64,000 bases of DNA from Murinocardiopsis flavida (GTDB lineage Bacteria; Actinomycetota; Actinomycetes; Streptosporangiales; Streptosporangiaceae), in NCBI RefSeq assembly GCF_003014485.1, contig NZ_PYGA01000027.1, forward strand, positions 1-64,000, written 5' to 3'. Under the pieces are notes generated by a model. The model was not told the origin of the DNA and searched no databases. It saw only the letters and a program-made list of their open reading frames with translations. This document shows positions 27,121 to 35,764 of this stretch, one piece after another; the first letter of the stretch is position 1; every line of letters begins with the position of its first letter. The position numbers and the translations under genes are program-made.

Positions 27121-28539
27121 ATGATGCCGTGCATGGATCTTCTCAGCGGCGAGCCGTCCGTTGTCACCGTCGGCGCGGGGATGTTCGCGGAGTCCCTCGC
27201 CGGCCAGGCGGTGCCGGTGGCACCGGTGGACTTCCGACCGCCCTTGGGCGGCGCCGCCGCCGAAGACGACCTCGTGCGCGTCCTCGCCGATCCGCGCCGG
27301 GCCGCCGCCGACGCCACCGCCGTCGGCCGGATCCTCGCCGTCCGCCCGAAGCTCGTGGACGTGCGCCCCGCCGGCGCCGCCCTCGGCCTCGAACCCGGCG
27401 GGTTCCTGCACGCCGGTCCCCCGCTGACGTGGGACCGCGCCTCCGGCCCGATGCGCGGCGCGCTCATGGGCGCCATGGTCCTCGAAGGGCTGGCCGACAC
27501 CCCCGAGGCGGCCGAGCGGATCCTCGCCCGCGGCGGGGCGCGGTTCGAGCCGTGCCACCACCGCTCCGCCGTCGGCCCCATGGCCGGGGTCGTCAGCCCG
27601 TCGATGTGGATGTTCGAGATCGCGGACGAGGCGAGCGGGCGGCGCACCTGGTGCTCGTTGAACGAGGGCCTCGGCGCCGTGCTGCGCTACGGCGCCTACG
27701 GCCCCGAGGTCATCGACCGGCTGCGGTGGATGTCCGCCGTACTCGGCCCGCTGCTGCAAGCCGCGCTGCGCGCCCACGGGCCCGTGGACCTCGGCGCGGT
27801 CATCGCCCAGATGCTGCACATGGGCGACGAGTGCCACAACCGCAACCGCTCGGGCACGCTGATGCTGCTGCGCGAGCTGATCCCCGACCTCATCGGCTCC
27901 GGCGCGCCGGCCACCGACGCCGCCGAGGTCGCCCGGTTCATCGGCGGCAACGACCACTTCTTCCTCAACCTCGCCATGCCGGCGGCGAAGCTGATGCTGG
28001 ACGCGGGGCGCGACGTCCCCGGGTCCGGCCTGGTCGTCGCCATGGCGCGCAACGGCACCGACTTCGGCATCCAGACGGCCGGGACCGGCGACCAATGGTT
28101 CACCGCACCGGCGAACACCCCCGAGGGCCTGTTCCTCGGCTCCTACGGCCCGCAGGACGCCAACCCCGACATCGGCGACTCCGCCATCACCGAGACCTGC
28201 GGCCTGGGCGGTTTCGCCATGGCGACGGCCCCCGCCATCGTCCGGTTCGTCGGCGGCGACGTGGCGTTCGCGCTGGAGACCTCGCGGCGGATGTACGAGA
28301 TCACCCTCGCGGAGAACCCCGCGTTCCAGCTGCCCATCCTGGACTTCCGCGGCACCGCCACCGGCATCGACGTCACCCGGGTCGTCCGCACCGGGATCCT
28401 GCCGCAGATCAACACCGGGATGGCGGGGCGCGAGGCGGGTGTCGGCCAGGTCGGCGCCGGGCTGGTGACCCCGCCCGAGGGCTGCTTCACCGCCGCGCTG
28501 CGCGCCCTCGCCGCCGCGGCCCCGCCCCTCGTCGGCTGA
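27121..28539 (+). CDS. DUF1116 protein (YlbE/AllG-like carbamoyltransferase component)
   Basis: A 472-residue DUF1116 protein, a clear relative of E. coli YlbE. Matching stretches include LHAGPPLTWDRASGPMRGA, CHHRSAVGPMAGV, CSLNEGLGAVLRYGAYG, GNDHFFLNLAMPAAK, FTAPANTPEGLF and ANPDIGDSAITETCGLGG. It is about 50 residues longer at the N-terminus. Members act with FdrA and DUF2877 in transfer of a carbamoyl group to phosphate. ATG codons at 27121, 27124 and 27133 are all possible starts after GGGCGGGG; the last gives the best spacing. It is separated from fdrA by the antiparallel beta-lactamase, so it probably has its own promoter in the 138 bases before it. Confidence 0.9.
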   Translation: MMPCMDLLSGEPSVVTVGAGMFAESLAGQAVPVAPVDFRPPLGGAAAEDDLVRVLADPRRAAADATAVGRILAVRPKLVDVRPAGAALGLEPGGFLHAGPPLTWDRASGPMRGALMGAMVLEGLADTPEAAERILARGGARFEPCHHRSAVGPMAGVVSPSMWMFEIADEASGRRTWCSLNEGLGAVLRYGAYGPEVIDRLRWMSAVLGPLLQAALRAHGPVDLGAVIAQMLHMGDECHNRNRSGTLMLLRELIPDLIGSGAPATDAAEVARFIGGNDHFFLNLAMPAAKLMLDAGRDVPGSGLVVAMARNGTDFGIQTAGTGDQWFTAPANTPEGLFLGSYGPQDANPDIGDSAITETCGLGGFAMATAPAIVRFVGGDVAFALETSRRMYEITLAENPAFQLPILDFRGTATGIDVTRVVRTGILPQINTGMAGREAGVGQVGAGLVTPPEGCFTAALRALAAAAPPLVG

Positions 28540-28719
28540 CGGGGCGGCGCCGCGGGCCCGCTGCGTGGCACCCCGGGGCGCCCAGGTCACCAGGGCGCCG
28601 GCGGCCGTGGCCTCGGCCGTGCGGGCGTGCGGGCTGAGCAGGCTCTACGATTGGAGCGCGGCCGGCCCTCGGGGCCGGGGCGACCCACCGTGTCGAGGCC
28701 TAAGGAGCCGACCAGCACC

Positions 28720-30036
28720 ATGTCCGAGCAGCGCATCGTCCGCCCGACCCCCATCAGCGGCTTCCCCGAGTGGACGCCCCAGATCCGGTCAACGGAGCAG
28801 CGCTGGCTCGACCATATCCGCGCCGGTTTCGAACGCTACGGGTTCGCGTCGGTCGAGACCCCGTCGGTGGAGTCGCTGGAGGCGCTGACCTCCAAGGGCG
28901 AGACCTCGCAGGAGGTGTACACCCTGCACCGCCTCCAGGCCGATCCCGCTGACGACACCGACGCCCGGCTGGGCCTGCACTTCGACCTGACCGTGCCGTT
29001 GGCCCGCTATGTCGCCCAGCACTTCAACGACCTGGTGTTCCCGTTCAAGCGGTACCAGATGCAGAGGGTGTGGCGCGGGGAGCGCCCGCAGGAGGGCCGC
29101 TTCCGCGAGTTCACCCAGTGCGACATCGACGTCATCAACATCGACCAGGTGCCGCTGCACTTCGACGCCGAGCTGCCGCGCATCGTGCACGAGGTCCTCA
29201 CCGGGCTCGGCATCCCCGCGTGGACGATCAGCCTGAACAACCGCAAGGTGCTACAGGGCTTCTACGAGGGGCTCGGCATCGGCGACCCCGTCGCCGTCAT
29301 CCGGGCCGTCGACAAGCTGCACAAGATCGGCGAGGACGGTGTCGCCGCGATCCTCACCGAGCGGGCGGGGCTCGCCGCCGAGCAGGTGAAGGGGTGCCTG
29401 GAGCTGGCGCGGATCAAGGGCGCCGACTCCTCGGTCGCCGACGAGATCGCCGGGCTCGGCGTCGGGTCGGCGCTGCTCGACGAAGGGCTCGCCGAGCTGC
29501 GCTACGTCCTCGACGAGCTCGCCGACCTGCCGGCCGGCAGTGTCGTCGCCGACATGTCGATCGCGCGCGGGCTCGACTACTACACCGGGACCGTCTACGA
29601 GGCGGCGTTCGACGACGACCCCGGGTTCGGCAGCATCTGCGCCGGGGGCCGCTACGAGGACCTCGCCGGGCAGTTCATTCGGCGGCGGCTGCCGGGGGTC
29701 GGCATCTCCATCGGGCTGACCCGCATCTTCGCCAAACTCGTCGCCGAGGGACGCGTCGCCGAGGGGCGCATGTGCCCCACCGACGTGCTGGTGGCGGTGC
29801 CGTCGGCGGAGCGCCGCGGCGAAGCCCTGGACACCGCCGCGCGGCTGCGCGAGCGCGGCTTCAACACGGAGGTGTACCACCAGGCCGCGAAGATCGGCAA
29901 GCAGGTGCAGTACGCGTCCCGCAAGGGCATCCCGTTCGTGTGGTTCCCCCCGTTCGAGGACGGCGGCCCGCACGAGGTCAAGGACCTCGCGAGCGGCGAG
30001 CAGGCCGAGGCCGACCCCGCCGTTTGGACCCGCTGA
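28720..30036 (+). CDS. hisS: histidyl-tRNA synthetase, eukaryote/archaea-like variant
   Basis: A 438-residue class II synthetase charging tRNA-His. The HisRS signature RGLDYYTGTVYE and a C-terminal anticodon-binding domain (about 345-430) are present. Motif 2 reads QRVWRGERPQEGRFREFTQCDIDV, and the segment before it is LHFDLTVPLARYVAQH. Both are closer to cytosolic eukaryotic enzymes (LRYDLTVPFARY, REFYQCDFD) than to the usual bacterial form (YERPQKGRYRQF). It could be the only HisRS or a second one. AAGGAG lies 12 bases before the ATG. It stands alone, followed by a terminator at 30042-30074. Confidence 0.9.
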   Translation: MSEQRIVRPTPISGFPEWTPQIRSTEQRWLDHIRAGFERYGFASVETPSVESLEALTSKGETSQEVYTLHRLQADPADDTDARLGLHFDLTVPLARYVAQHFNDLVFPFKRYQMQRVWRGERPQEGRFREFTQCDIDVINIDQVPLHFDAELPRIVHEVLTGLGIPAWTISLNNRKVLQGFYEGLGIGDPVAVIRAVDKLHKIGEDGVAAILTERAGLAAEQVKGCLELARIKGADSSVADEIAGLGVGSALLDEGLAELRYVLDELADLPAGSVVADMSIARGLDYYTGTVYEAAFDDDPGFGSICAGGRYEDLAGQFIRRRLPGVGISIGLTRIFAKLVAEGRVAEGRMCPTDVLVAVPSAERRGEALDTAARLRERGFNTEVYHQAAKIGKQVQYASRKGIPFVWFPPFEDGGPHEVKDLASGEQAEADPAVWTR

Positions 30037-30041
30037 CCCGT

Positions 30042-30074
30042 CGCGCCGGGCCGCCTGTCCGGCGGTCCGGCGCG
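30042..30074 (+). terminator. putative hisS terminator
   Basis: A 14-base-pair stem (30042-30055 with 30061-30074), with one G-U pair and a 5-base loop, begins six bases after the hisS stop. There is no U-run. Confidence 0.65.
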
Positions 30075-30250
30075 GGCGGCCGACCGCGCCCTTTCGCATA
30101 CCGACACCACCGCTGTCCAGCCATGCCCGGAACCGGCCAAACGGCGGACAACCGGCACGGATGAGTGAAATAATCCGGCTCAAGGCTCACGTCCGAATCC
30201 GGGAATCGGCGCGACCGCATGGTCGCCGCGGCCGCCCAGTGAACGAGATC

Positions 30251-32692
30251 ATGACCCTCCCTCGCCATAACCTTCCCAAGCGCGCGAGCCACTTCATCGG
30301 CCGCGAGCGCGACGTCACCGACCTCCGCCAGCTGTTCGACAGCACGCGCATGATCACCCTCACCGGGGCCGGCGGCATCGGCAAGACCCGCCTTGCCGTC
30401 CGGGTCGCCGAGACCATGCTGGCGGGCTTCGACCGGGTGCGGTTCGCCGACCTCAGCGAGGCCGTGGGGCCCGACGCCGCGGTGCGCGCGGTCGCCGACA
30501 CCCTGCGGGTCGTCGACGACCGCGGTGTGCACGAGGCGATCATCGCGATGCTGCGCCCGCAGCGCTTCCTCCTCATCCTCGACACCTGCGAGCCCTCGGT
30601 CGGCCCGCTCGCGGACCTGTGCACACGGCTGCTGGAGAACTGTCCCGACCTGCGAATCCTCGCCACCAGCCGCGAGCCGCTGCGCATCCCCGGCGAGACC
30701 ATCTGGCGGGTGCCGCCACTCTCGGTCCCGGCCCGCACCTCCGGCCCGCAGTTGTCGCTGCTGCGCCCGCCCGAGCCTGATGTCGCCGTGGTGCCCGGCA
30801 CGTCGCTGCGCCCCCAGGAGGCGCTGCGCTACGAGGCCGTGCGGCTCTTCGTCGTCCGCGCCGGCAGCGCGCGCCCGGGCTTCGAGGTCACCCGCGACAA
30901 CCTCGGCCAGGTGATCGAGCTGTGCCGGATGCTCGACGGTGTGCCGCTCGCGATCGAGCTCGCGGCGGCCCGCGTGCGGGTGCTGTCGGTCCGCCAGATC
31001 CTGGCCCGGCTCGACGACCAGTTCCGCCTGCTCGTCGGTACCGCCCGCGACCTCCCGGCCCGCCAGCGCACCATCCGGGCGACCGTCGAGTGGAGCCACG
31101 ACCTCCTCAGCGACGACGAGCAGACCCTGCTCCGGCGGCTGTCGGTGTTCGCCACCTGGTCCATGCGCATCGCCGAGGAGGTCTGCGCCTTCGACACCAT
31201 CAGCCGCGAGCAGATCCTCGACCTGCACGCGTCGCTGCTCGACAAGTCGCTGGTCACCGCCGGGCCCGAGGTCGGCGGGCGGGCCCACTACCACCTGCTC
31301 GACACCGTGCGCGGCTACGCCGCCGAGCGGCTCACCGCCGCCGGCGAGGAGGCGCTCGTCCGCGACCGCCACCTCGACTTCGCGGTGGCGGCCCTGGAGG
31401 ACTCCGCGCGCCTCGCCGTCAGCGATCTCTCGTGGCCCGAGCGGCTCGCCGCGCTGCGCCGAACCGACCACCACCGCGAGAACACCCGCAGGCTCCTCGC
31501 CTGGGCGCGCGGCCACCGGCCGGTCGACGGGCTGCGCTTCTGCGTGGCGCTGCGGTCCTACTGGGCGGTCCGCGACGCGACCGGCGAAGTGGTGGCGCAC
31601 ATCGGCGGCCTCCTCGAGGAAACGGCGAACGAGGCGCCGTCAGCCATCAGGGCCCGCGCGCTCGCCCTGTACGCGGAGCTCACCCTCGACGGCGAGAGCG
31701 TCGGCACCGCCGCCTCGGCCGCCGATGCCGCGCTGAAGGAGGCGCGCAACTGCGCCGACCCCGGCGCCCTGACCACCGCGTACTGCGCCATGGCGCAGGT
31801 GGGCCTGTACACCGGCGACCCCGACACCGCGCACCGCTGGGCGACCGAGACCCTCGACCTCGCCCGCGACAACGACGACCTCGTGGCGGAGATCGTCGCC
31901 CTGAACGTCCTCGGGTCGCTGCTGCTCGGCCGCGACCGCGCCGCGGCGCGCGCGCTGTTCGAGCAGAGCCTCGCCGTCTCCGAGAGCATCAACGAGGGCT
32001 GGAGCATCGCGCGCGGCCTCACCGTCCTCGGCGTCATCGACCTGCCCGACGGCGACCCCGAGGTTGCGGCACGCGCCCTCACCACGGCGCTGCGGCTGTT
32101 CGACGACATCGGCTCGGCCCGCGACTCCGCCCGCTGCTGCGCCGCGCTCGGCAGGCTCGCCATCCGCACGGGCGACCACGCCGAGGCGCGGTCCCGGCTC
32201 GTCGAGGCCATGCGCCTCAGCATCGCCTCGGGGCGCCGTCTCTCCATCGCCCGCGCGGTGGCCGCGCTCGCCGAGCTCGCGGTCGCCGAGGACCAGCCCG
32301 TGCGCGCGGCCGCCCTCGCGGGGGCCGCCGATTCGCTGCGGACCGAGGCGCATCCCCCGGGGCGCGCCTCCGGGCGCATCCGCGCCTTCGCCGAGGAGCG
32401 GTTGGGGGCCGACACCGCGCAGTCCGCGTGGCACTCCTGGCGTTCGCTGTCGGTCGAGCGCATCGTCAACGAGGCCGTCGAGTTCCCCACCGTGCTCCCT
32501 TCGGTGCCGCTGACCCCGCGCGAGACCGAGATCGCGCAGCTCGTCGGGGCGGGGCTCAGCAACCGCGACATCGCCGAGCGGCTCACCATCACCTCGGCCA
32601 CCGCGGCGCGGCACATCGCCAACATCTTCGGCAAGCTCGGCGTCACCTCCCGCGACCGGTTGGCGGAGTGGGCGCGGGCGAACCGCCGGTGA
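30251..32692 (+). CDS. STAND/NB-ARC-type ATPase with LuxR HTH (copy 1)
   Basis: An 813-residue transcriptional regulator. Walker A GAGGIGKT is at residues 39-46, Walker B-like FLLILDTCE near 113-121, and LDGVPLAIELAAARVR near 230-245 is typical of the signal-transduction ATPases. A region of short helical repeats follows (about 380-740), likely for ligand or protein binding. The C-terminal helix-turn-helix starts LTPRETEIAQLVGAGLSNRDI and ends ARHIANIFGKLG. I chose the ATG at 30251 because the 90 bases before it, though open, have poor codon bias. It is paralogous to the next gene. The effector and targets are unknown; relatives activate secondary metabolism. Confidence 0.85.
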   Translation: MTLPRHNLPKRASHFIGRERDVTDLRQLFDSTRMITLTGAGGIGKTRLAVRVAETMLAGFDRVRFADLSEAVGPDAAVRAVADTLRVVDDRGVHEAIIAMLRPQRFLLILDTCEPSVGPLADLCTRLLENCPDLRILATSREPLRIPGETIWRVPPLSVPARTSGPQLSLLRPPEPDVAVVPGTSLRPQEALRYEAVRLFVVRAGSARPGFEVTRDNLGQVIELCRMLDGVPLAIELAAARVRVLSVRQILARLDDQFRLLVGTARDLPARQRTIRATVEWSHDLLSDDEQTLLRRLSVFATWSMRIAEEVCAFDTISREQILDLHASLLDKSLVTAGPEVGGRAHYHLLDTVRGYAAERLTAAGEEALVRDRHLDFAVAALEDSARLAVSDLSWPERLAALRRTDHHRENTRRLLAWARGHRPVDGLRFCVALRSYWAVRDATGEVVAHIGGLLEETANEAPSAIRARALALYAELTLDGESVGTAASAADAALKEARNCADPGALTTAYCAMAQVGLYTGDPDTAHRWATETLDLARDNDDLVAEIVALNVLGSLLLGRDRAAARALFEQSLAVSESINEGWSIARGLTVLGVIDLPDGDPEVAARALTTALRLFDDIGSARDSARCCAALGRLAIRTGDHAEARSRLVEAMRLSIASGRRLSIARAVAALAELAVAEDQPVRAAALAGAADSLRTEAHPPGRASGRIRAFAEERLGADTAQSAWHSWRSLSVERIVNEAVEFPTVLPSVPLTPRETEIAQLVGAGLSNRDIAERLTITSATAARHIANIFGKLGVTSRDRLAEWARANRR

Positions 32693-32875
32693 ACGGTGTC
32701 GGCCGCGGCGTCCGGTCACGGCCGATTCCGGCGTTCCACTTGCGCGGCCCCCGTATGCGATTAAGACTGCTTAGGCAGGCTCCCCCGTGTGTCCAGCAGA
32801 TCGGCGCATCCGCCGGCGGTAGCCCGGCTACCGGGGCGGATGCGGCGCACCTCCGGTCGTTTTCCGTGAAAGGCC

Positions 32876-35281
32876 ATGGCAGTAGCTCACATCTCCGCCG
32901 CGCGGCATTCGCTGCCGCTGGAACCCAATGGTTTCGTCGGGCGCTCCGCCGCGCTGGCGACCGTCGGCCGGCTCCTGACGGAGAACCGCGTCGTGACCCT
33001 CTGCGGCTCGGGCGGCATCGGCAAGACCCGGCTGGCGCTGCGCGTCGCGGCGCTCACGGCCGCCGACCGCCCCGATGAGGTGCGCCTGGTCGAACTCGCC
33101 GCCGCATCGGGCCGCGACCACATCGTCTCCCGGATCGCCATCGCCGCCGGTGTCACCGAGGAGACCGTCCGCCCCCTCCAGGAGACCCTGTTCAACGCGT
33201 TGAGCGGGCGCCGCCTGCTCCTGGTGCTCGACACCTGCGAACACGTCGCCGACGACGTCGCGGAGCTCGGCCGCGCGCTGGTCGAGTCCTGCCCGCAGCT
33301 CACGCTGCTGCTCACGAGCCGCGAGCCGGTGCGCATCCCCGGTGAGGCCCTGTACTGGGTGGCCCCGCTCTCGCTGCCGCCCGCCTCCGGTGCGAACGCG
33401 ACCGACTCCGAGGCGGTGCGGCTGTTCCTGAACCGCGCCCGCGCCTCGTCCCCCGGGTTCACCGCGGCGCCCGACGCACTGGCGTGCATCGCGGAGATCT
33501 GCCGCCGCCTCGACGGCCTGCCCCTGGGGATCGAGCTGGCCGCGGCACGGGTGCGCCTGCTGTCCCTCCCGGAGATCGCCGAGCGGCTCGACGACCGGTT
33601 CCGGTTCCTCACCGTCGGCGATCGCAGCGCGCCGGCCCGCCAGCGCAACCTGCGGGCGGTGATCGACTGGAGCCACGCCCTGCTCACCCCGAGCGAGCGC
33701 GTGCTGCTGCGGCGGCTCTCGGTGTTCGCCAACTGGGAGGTGGAGCAGGCCGAACGGGTCTGCGCCGATGCCCTGCTGCCGGAGGACGGCATCCTCGACC
33801 TGCTGTCCTCGCTGGTCGAGCGGTCCCTGGTCGTGGTCGCCGGCGAGTTCAGGGGCCGGGTCCGCTACCGCATGCTCGACACCATCCGCGACTACGCCGC
33901 CGACCGCCTGGCCGAGTCCGGCGAGGCCGACCCCGTCCGCGACCGCCTCGGCGCGCAGATGGTGCGCTGCGCGGAGTCCCTCGGCCGCAACGCGATCCTG
34001 AGCCGGCCCATCCCCTGGGCCGAGCGCTTCGACTCCTGGCACCGGGTCGAGGCCGAGTACGACAACTTCCGCGCGGCGCTGCACCGCGCCGCCGCCCGGG
34101 GCGACACCGAGACCGGGCTGCGGCTCTGCGTGGGCCTGCGCGCCTTCTGGATCGTGCGCGGGTACTTCGCCGAAGGCGCCGAGTGGACCGACCGCTTCCT
34201 GGCCATGGGCGGCGCCGCTCCGGCCCTGCGCGGGCGCGCCATGGTCCGCCGGGCCGAGCTCACCTGGGAGCAGAAGGACCACCGGCACACCTCGCGCATC
34301 GGCGACGAAGGGCTGGTGCTGTGCCGGGACGCAGGCGACCACGATTCGGTGTGCCTGGCGCTGAACATCCTGGCGACGATCGACATGCGGCAGGGACGCC
34401 TGCTGCGGGCCACGGCGCGCCTCTCCGAGATGCTGCGGCTGGCACGGCGCAACGGCGACATCTGGAACGAGGGCATCGCGCGCGGCACACTGGGCACGCT
34501 CGCCGCCCGCCAGGGCGGCTTCCAGCAGGCCACCTTCCACTGCGAGGAGGCGCTGCGCCTGCTGCGCGGCATCGACCACCGCTGGGGTGTCGCACGGACC
34601 CTGATCGGCCACGGCGTGGTCGCCGAGAACCTGGGCGACCTCGACCGCGCCGACCGCTGCTTCCGCGAGGCGATGGAGATCCAGCGCGAGGTCGGCGGCC
34701 TCCCCGAGCTGGCGCGCTGCCTGGCCGGGCTGGGCCGGGTCGCCGCGCGCCGCGGAGAGGCCGCCGACGCCTACGCCTACTTCCGCGAGAGCCTGGTGCT
34801 CTGCCACGGCATCGGGCAGCGTCTCGGCGTGGCCCGCGGCCTGGAGGGCATAGCGCGCATCGCCGCCGGGGACGGGCTCGCCGCCGACGCGGGGGTGCTC
34901 GCGGGCGCGGCCGCCACGCTGCGCGAGCGGCTCGGGATCACCGCGGCCCCCCGCAGGCCCGAAGGAGTGGGGGTGCGCGCGTGGAACGAGGGGCGGGCGC
35001 TCGCCGCCGACAGCGCTGTCGCCCGCGCCGTGGAGGTCTGCTCGGGTCCGCGGTCGCAGCGGCGCGACCAGGCCGTCGCCGACGCCCCCGCCCTGACCCG
35101 GCGCGAGGCCGAGATCGCGCACCTGATCGGCACCGGCATGAGCAACCGGGCCATCGCCGCCGAGCTGTTCATCTCGCCGGTCACCGTGGCGCGGCACGTC
35201 GCCAACATCCACACGAAGCTGGGCTTCAACTCGCGCGAGCAGATCGCCGAGTGGGTCGTCGGCGACGCGGTCCCCACCTGA
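32876..35281 (+). CDS. STAND/NB-ARC-type ATPase with LuxR HTH (copy 2)
   Basis: An 801-residue paralogue of the preceding gene. Walker A GSGGIGKT is at residues 44-51, RLLLVLDTCEH follows, and the LDGLPLGIELAAARVR motif is in the same place. Tetratricopeptide-like helical repeats cover about 370-680, with fragments such as LGDLDRADRCFREAMEIQRE. The C-terminal LuxR domain reads LTRREAEIAHLIGTGMSNRAI with ARHVANIHTKLG. AAAGG lies before the ATG at 32876. The 183 bases between the copies leave room for a separate promoter. Together they look like a tandem duplication that has since diverged. Confidence 0.85.
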   Translation: MAVAHISAARHSLPLEPNGFVGRSAALATVGRLLTENRVVTLCGSGGIGKTRLALRVAALTAADRPDEVRLVELAAASGRDHIVSRIAIAAGVTEETVRPLQETLFNALSGRRLLLVLDTCEHVADDVAELGRALVESCPQLTLLLTSREPVRIPGEALYWVAPLSLPPASGANATDSEAVRLFLNRARASSPGFTAAPDALACIAEICRRLDGLPLGIELAAARVRLLSLPEIAERLDDRFRFLTVGDRSAPARQRNLRAVIDWSHALLTPSERVLLRRLSVFANWEVEQAERVCADALLPEDGILDLLSSLVERSLVVVAGEFRGRVRYRMLDTIRDYAADRLAESGEADPVRDRLGAQMVRCAESLGRNAILSRPIPWAERFDSWHRVEAEYDNFRAALHRAAARGDTETGLRLCVGLRAFWIVRGYFAEGAEWTDRFLAMGGAAPALRGRAMVRRAELTWEQKDHRHTSRIGDEGLVLCRDAGDHDSVCLALNILATIDMRQGRLLRATARLSEMLRLARRNGDIWNEGIARGTLGTLAARQGGFQQATFHCEEALRLLRGIDHRWGVARTLIGHGVVAENLGDLDRADRCFREAMEIQREVGGLPELARCLAGLGRVAARRGEAADAYAYFRESLVLCHGIGQRLGVARGLEGIARIAAGDGLAADAGVLAGAAATLRERLGITAAPRRPEGVGVRAWNEGRALAADSAVARAVEVCSGPRSQRRDQAVADAPALTRREAEIAHLIGTGMSNRAIAAELFISPVTVARHVANIHTKLGFNSREQIAEWVVGDAVPT

Positions 35282-35764
35282 CCGCCGCCGGGGCACGGCG
35301 GCCCTGCCGCCGCCCGCCGCAGAGGGCGCGGTGAGCTGGGCGGACGGCCGCCCAGAGCGGCCCCTACATACTGGCCGACGGCGAACCTACATATGCAAGT
35401 GCATTCGAGGATGCATGTGCATATACACACGGCGCGCTAGTGTCGGCAGTGATGGGACCCGCCGGGGCCGCACGCATCCCGCACCGCACCCCGGTTCCGG
35501 CCCATTGGTCCGGGATCCCGCTGTCCCGGGGCACCGTGGAGCCGATGGCGCGTTACGCGACACCGTCGGCGCCCTCGCGGCCGACCGCGAGGCGCCGAGG
35601 CGTCCGGCACGCCGTCCTCCGCGAACTCGCTGGGCGATCGCGGTCGCCGGTGTCCTCCACGAGGGCACCGCAACCGCCGCGGCGCACCGGGCTCGCCACG
35701 TGGAGGGGGCGTGACGAGCCCGGGCCAGCGGTCAGCCGACCGGACTATCGAACCTGGGGGACGC
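35282..35764. other. non-coding interval with an AT-rich island
   Basis: No gene can be supported here. A frame open to 35714 has weak coding bias and a composition rich in Arg and Pro, so it could be decayed coding sequence. The first part is unusually AT-rich for this genome (35371-35430) and contains the 34-base palindrome listed separately. It is probably the promoter region of the AMP-binding-like gene at 35765. Confidence 0.4.
35391..35424. promoter_or_regulatory. 34-base imperfect palindrome in an AT-rich island
   Basis: The arms are ATATGCAAGTGCAT (35391-35404) and ATGCATGTGCATAT (35411-35424), which pair at 12 of 14 positions around the 6-base centre TCGAGG. The low GC and size fit a repressor or activator operator. 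It lies about 340 bases before the next gene, and 110 bases after the LuxR paralogue. Confidence 0.5.

Noticed and set aside
35331-35714. Possible 127-residue gene upstream of the AMP-binding fragment
   Set aside because: Weak codon bias, Arg/Pro-rich composition, no ribosome site, and it crosses the AT-rich palindrome.
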